Under the pieces are notes generated by a model. It made no database searches. It had not been told where the DNA came from and saw only the letters and a list, made by a program, of their open reading frames with translations. Of a stretch of DNA of 64,000 nt, positions 62,262 through 64,000 are shown one piece after another. The DNA is taken from assembly GCA_013397695.1 (NCBI GenBank), contig VYZI01000005.1, positions 6,747,638 to 6,811,637 of the forward strand, in the 5' to 3' direction. The position numbers were made by a program, and so were the translations under genes. The DNA is from Centropus unirufus. Its lineage: Eukaryota; Chordata; Aves; Cuculiformes; Centropidae. Position 1 is the stretch's first letter; each line of letters starts with the position of its first letter.

Positions 62262-62274
62262 NNNNNNNNNNNNN
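62262..62274. other. Assembly gap (13 N)
   Basis: Thirteen undetermined bases, flanked by AT-rich sequence on the left and GGAGGGG on the right. The true gap length is unknown. Confidence 1.
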
Positions 62275-63035
62275 GGAGGGGATTTGCCTCTATGGTTTAC
62301 TCCATTTTATAATTGAAGTTTCGTCCGGAAATCTTTCTACCATGATTCTTTTTGAACACTCAAAGAAGTAGAGAAGAAAATTTGCTTCTAGAAAAATAAA
62401 AGTTGCATTTTGGCAATGCAGAGAAGCCACTTGGCTTGCACTGTATATGGCAGCTCTTCTATTTCCTTGCTTGGTGTTTCATTCCTACTTCTATTCTGTT
62501 GCTTCATAAAGTCAAGGAGCCTTTCAGCCAGAATTAGTTCTTTCAAGGCTCAGATTAACTACCTGCTGATACTCTCTTTCTCAACGTTGCACCATTGAAT
62601 GAAGTGAGAACTGAGCTGAGACAGACTTTTCACGGATCATCTATCAGTATCTCTGTAGCCATTAGTATTACAGTGACAGACATTTCCAATTTAATGGCAC
62701 TTTAGGAGTAAAGCTAGTTGCAGAAGAAAATAAAATCTGAGTTCAGATTCAATATATAGGATTTGATGTGATAGCTCAATTTCAGCAAAATCAATCCATA
62801 AATCTGGAAGGCTGTGAAACTTGCCTTCAGGAGTAGAAGAAAATTTGCTGGTTTCTCTGCTAGCCAGCTCTTGGGTAATTCCAGGGCAACTGCTCTGCCT
62901 GGGTAAATTAAAACACTAAGGTTAGTGTGGTTGCTGTTGCCACTGATCAAGTAAGGATAGAAAAGAAATGCATAGGGAACAAGATTATTGAAGTGTATTC
63001 TAGTCAACAGGGCTTCCATGGTATTTAGCCTAGAA

Positions 63036-63174
63036 AAAGGGTTCCCAAACTGCAATTCTAGTAGTACTTTGGGGTTTTCAATGGTGGATGTGGATGTTGC
63101 CATCAAACTGGCACAGAACCAGGACAGTGTCTGCATGATGATGGCAATAAGAAAACTAGGTTTGGAAACGACTG
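63036..63174. mobile_element. hAT-type MITE relic (tentative)
   Basis: The left end AGGGTTCCCAAACTG (63038-63052) and the right end GTTTGGAAACGACTG (63160-63174) form imperfect terminal inverted repeats of the CAGTGGTTCCCAAACTG type shared by many hAT/Charlie elements. The enclosed 140 bp is too short for a transposase. No 8-bp target duplication is recognisable, which fits an old copy. Confidence 0.4.
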
Positions 63175-64000
63175 CTTCAAGTATGTCAGAAAGAATCATG
63201 ACTCTTGACTGACTAGCTATTTCCTGAGTGCAAATGGAGGATCATGGGAATCCCAGATTGCTGGGAGAAATAAAGCTTTTAATGCATGCAGCTGAAAGAA
63301 AGCCTGAGGTTGTACGTATTGTATCAGGCAAAAATATTAAGCACCTAAAGGAATAGATAACAAAAATAGGAAAGATACAAATTTTCCAAGAATAAACCAT
63401 ATCAAAACAACATATTTTTCTAATTTTACTGAAAACTGGTTCAATGGATAAGAAGAAACTGTAGATGAAATAAATCCCTCTTCAGAAGATTTCTCAGACT
63501 TTAACAGCTGTATAACATTCTCTTAAACCAAGTAAAAAAATATGAATGAGATGTAATAACAATGTAAGTTGGAATCATACATGACTGGAATAGTTTATGA
63601 TCAATGGTTTGCTGTCATCCATGGACATTTCAAGCCATTCATTTTAGAAGCTTATTGTGATCTGTTTTTATTTATTGTTTATTTTTAATGGATAAATGGA
63701 ATGCATGTTCACTTTTAAATATTAGTAATATGAAATTCAAGAAAGATAAATGTTAAACATTACATCTTAAAAGAAAGTGTCAGAGGCATGAACATTAGTA
63801 TAATATTCTGTCTATGCAGAGTATTATATAAAAATGCCTGTGCAATTTTGCTTAATCACGCTTTGCAGGAAGTAATCATACTCACATTACATATCAACAG
63901 CATTTTCTTTTTTTACTGGACACAAGAAGGGTAGCTTGAGAACATATGCTTTGTCAGTGACTTAAAATACCTAATCAAAGACAGTTCAAAAGAAAATGCT

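Larger units (their letters stand above)
58550..64000 (-). other. KCNH8: Last intron of KCNH8 (3' part)
   Basis: The terminal exon has an upstream splice acceptor at 58550-58551 (AG on minus), so sequence at higher coordinates is intron until the penultimate exon. I could not recognise another KCNH8 exon before 64000, so the intron probably runs off the window; KCNH8 introns are known to be long. Contents are AT-rich unique sequence, a 10-bp minisatellite (61175-61282), a 13-N gap (62262-62274), a hAT-like relic (63036-63174) and a pyrimidine-rich run near 60092-60127. A short unrecognised exon inside this stretch cannot be excluded. Confidence 0.7.

Noticed and set aside
1..64000. CRISPR arrays, prokaryotic operons, tRNA or rRNA genes
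   Set aside because: No regularly spaced repeats, ribosome-binding sites or cloverleaf/rRNA signatures were seen; the sequence is vertebrate genomic DNA.

Overview
The window looks like bird nuclear DNA. It is AT-rich and gene-poor, has no operon-like gene packing and no bacterial signals, and its recognisable repeats are CR1 LINEs and ERVL-type LTRs, the usual interspersed repeats of avian genomes. There is no tRNA, rRNA or CRISPR array and no CpG-island promoter.

Only one protein-coding piece is convincing. It is the terminal coding exon of KCNH8 (ELK-type voltage-gated potassium channel, Kv12.1) on the minus strand at 57839-58549, with an in-phase splice acceptor and a downstream 3'UTR. 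Positions 58550-64000 are therefore the last intron of KCNH8. Everything below about 57000 lies 3' of the gene and behaves as a gene desert of about 57 kb. In other amniotes, as I recall, a large gene-poor interval also follows the 3' end of KCNH8.

Layout. 128-1035: CR1 endonuclease-domain fragment, minus strand. 3571-3675: MIR-like SINE relic. 4730-4825: CR1 3' tail, minus strand. 6385-6640: ancient CR1 reverse-transcriptase relic, plus strand. 11538-12126: solo ERVL-type LTR, minus strand. 18860-19030: weak LINE RT-tail relic. 28110-28565: ancient CR1 3' half, plus strand. 37210-37918: well-preserved younger CR1 3' end, plus strand. 43363-44255: diverged local direct duplication. 48100-48470: candidate conserved noncoding element. 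48740-49115: ancient CR1 endonuclease relic, plus strand. 54760-54920: ERV LTR end with a tRNA-Leu-type primer-binding site. 57020-58549: KCNH8 3'UTR and last exon. 61175-61282: 10-bp AT minisatellite. 62262-62274: assembly gap. 63036-63174: hAT-like MITE relic. The remainder is unique AT-rich sequence whose many short open frames look like chance.

I found no novel multigene system. The points most worth checking are the layered CR1 relics of different ages, the unclassified local duplication, the LTR with its primer-binding site, two unexplained open frames of about 160 codons, a few short perfect inverted repeats, and candidate noncoding elements near KCNH8. All family calls come from memory of consensus patterns, with no database search.
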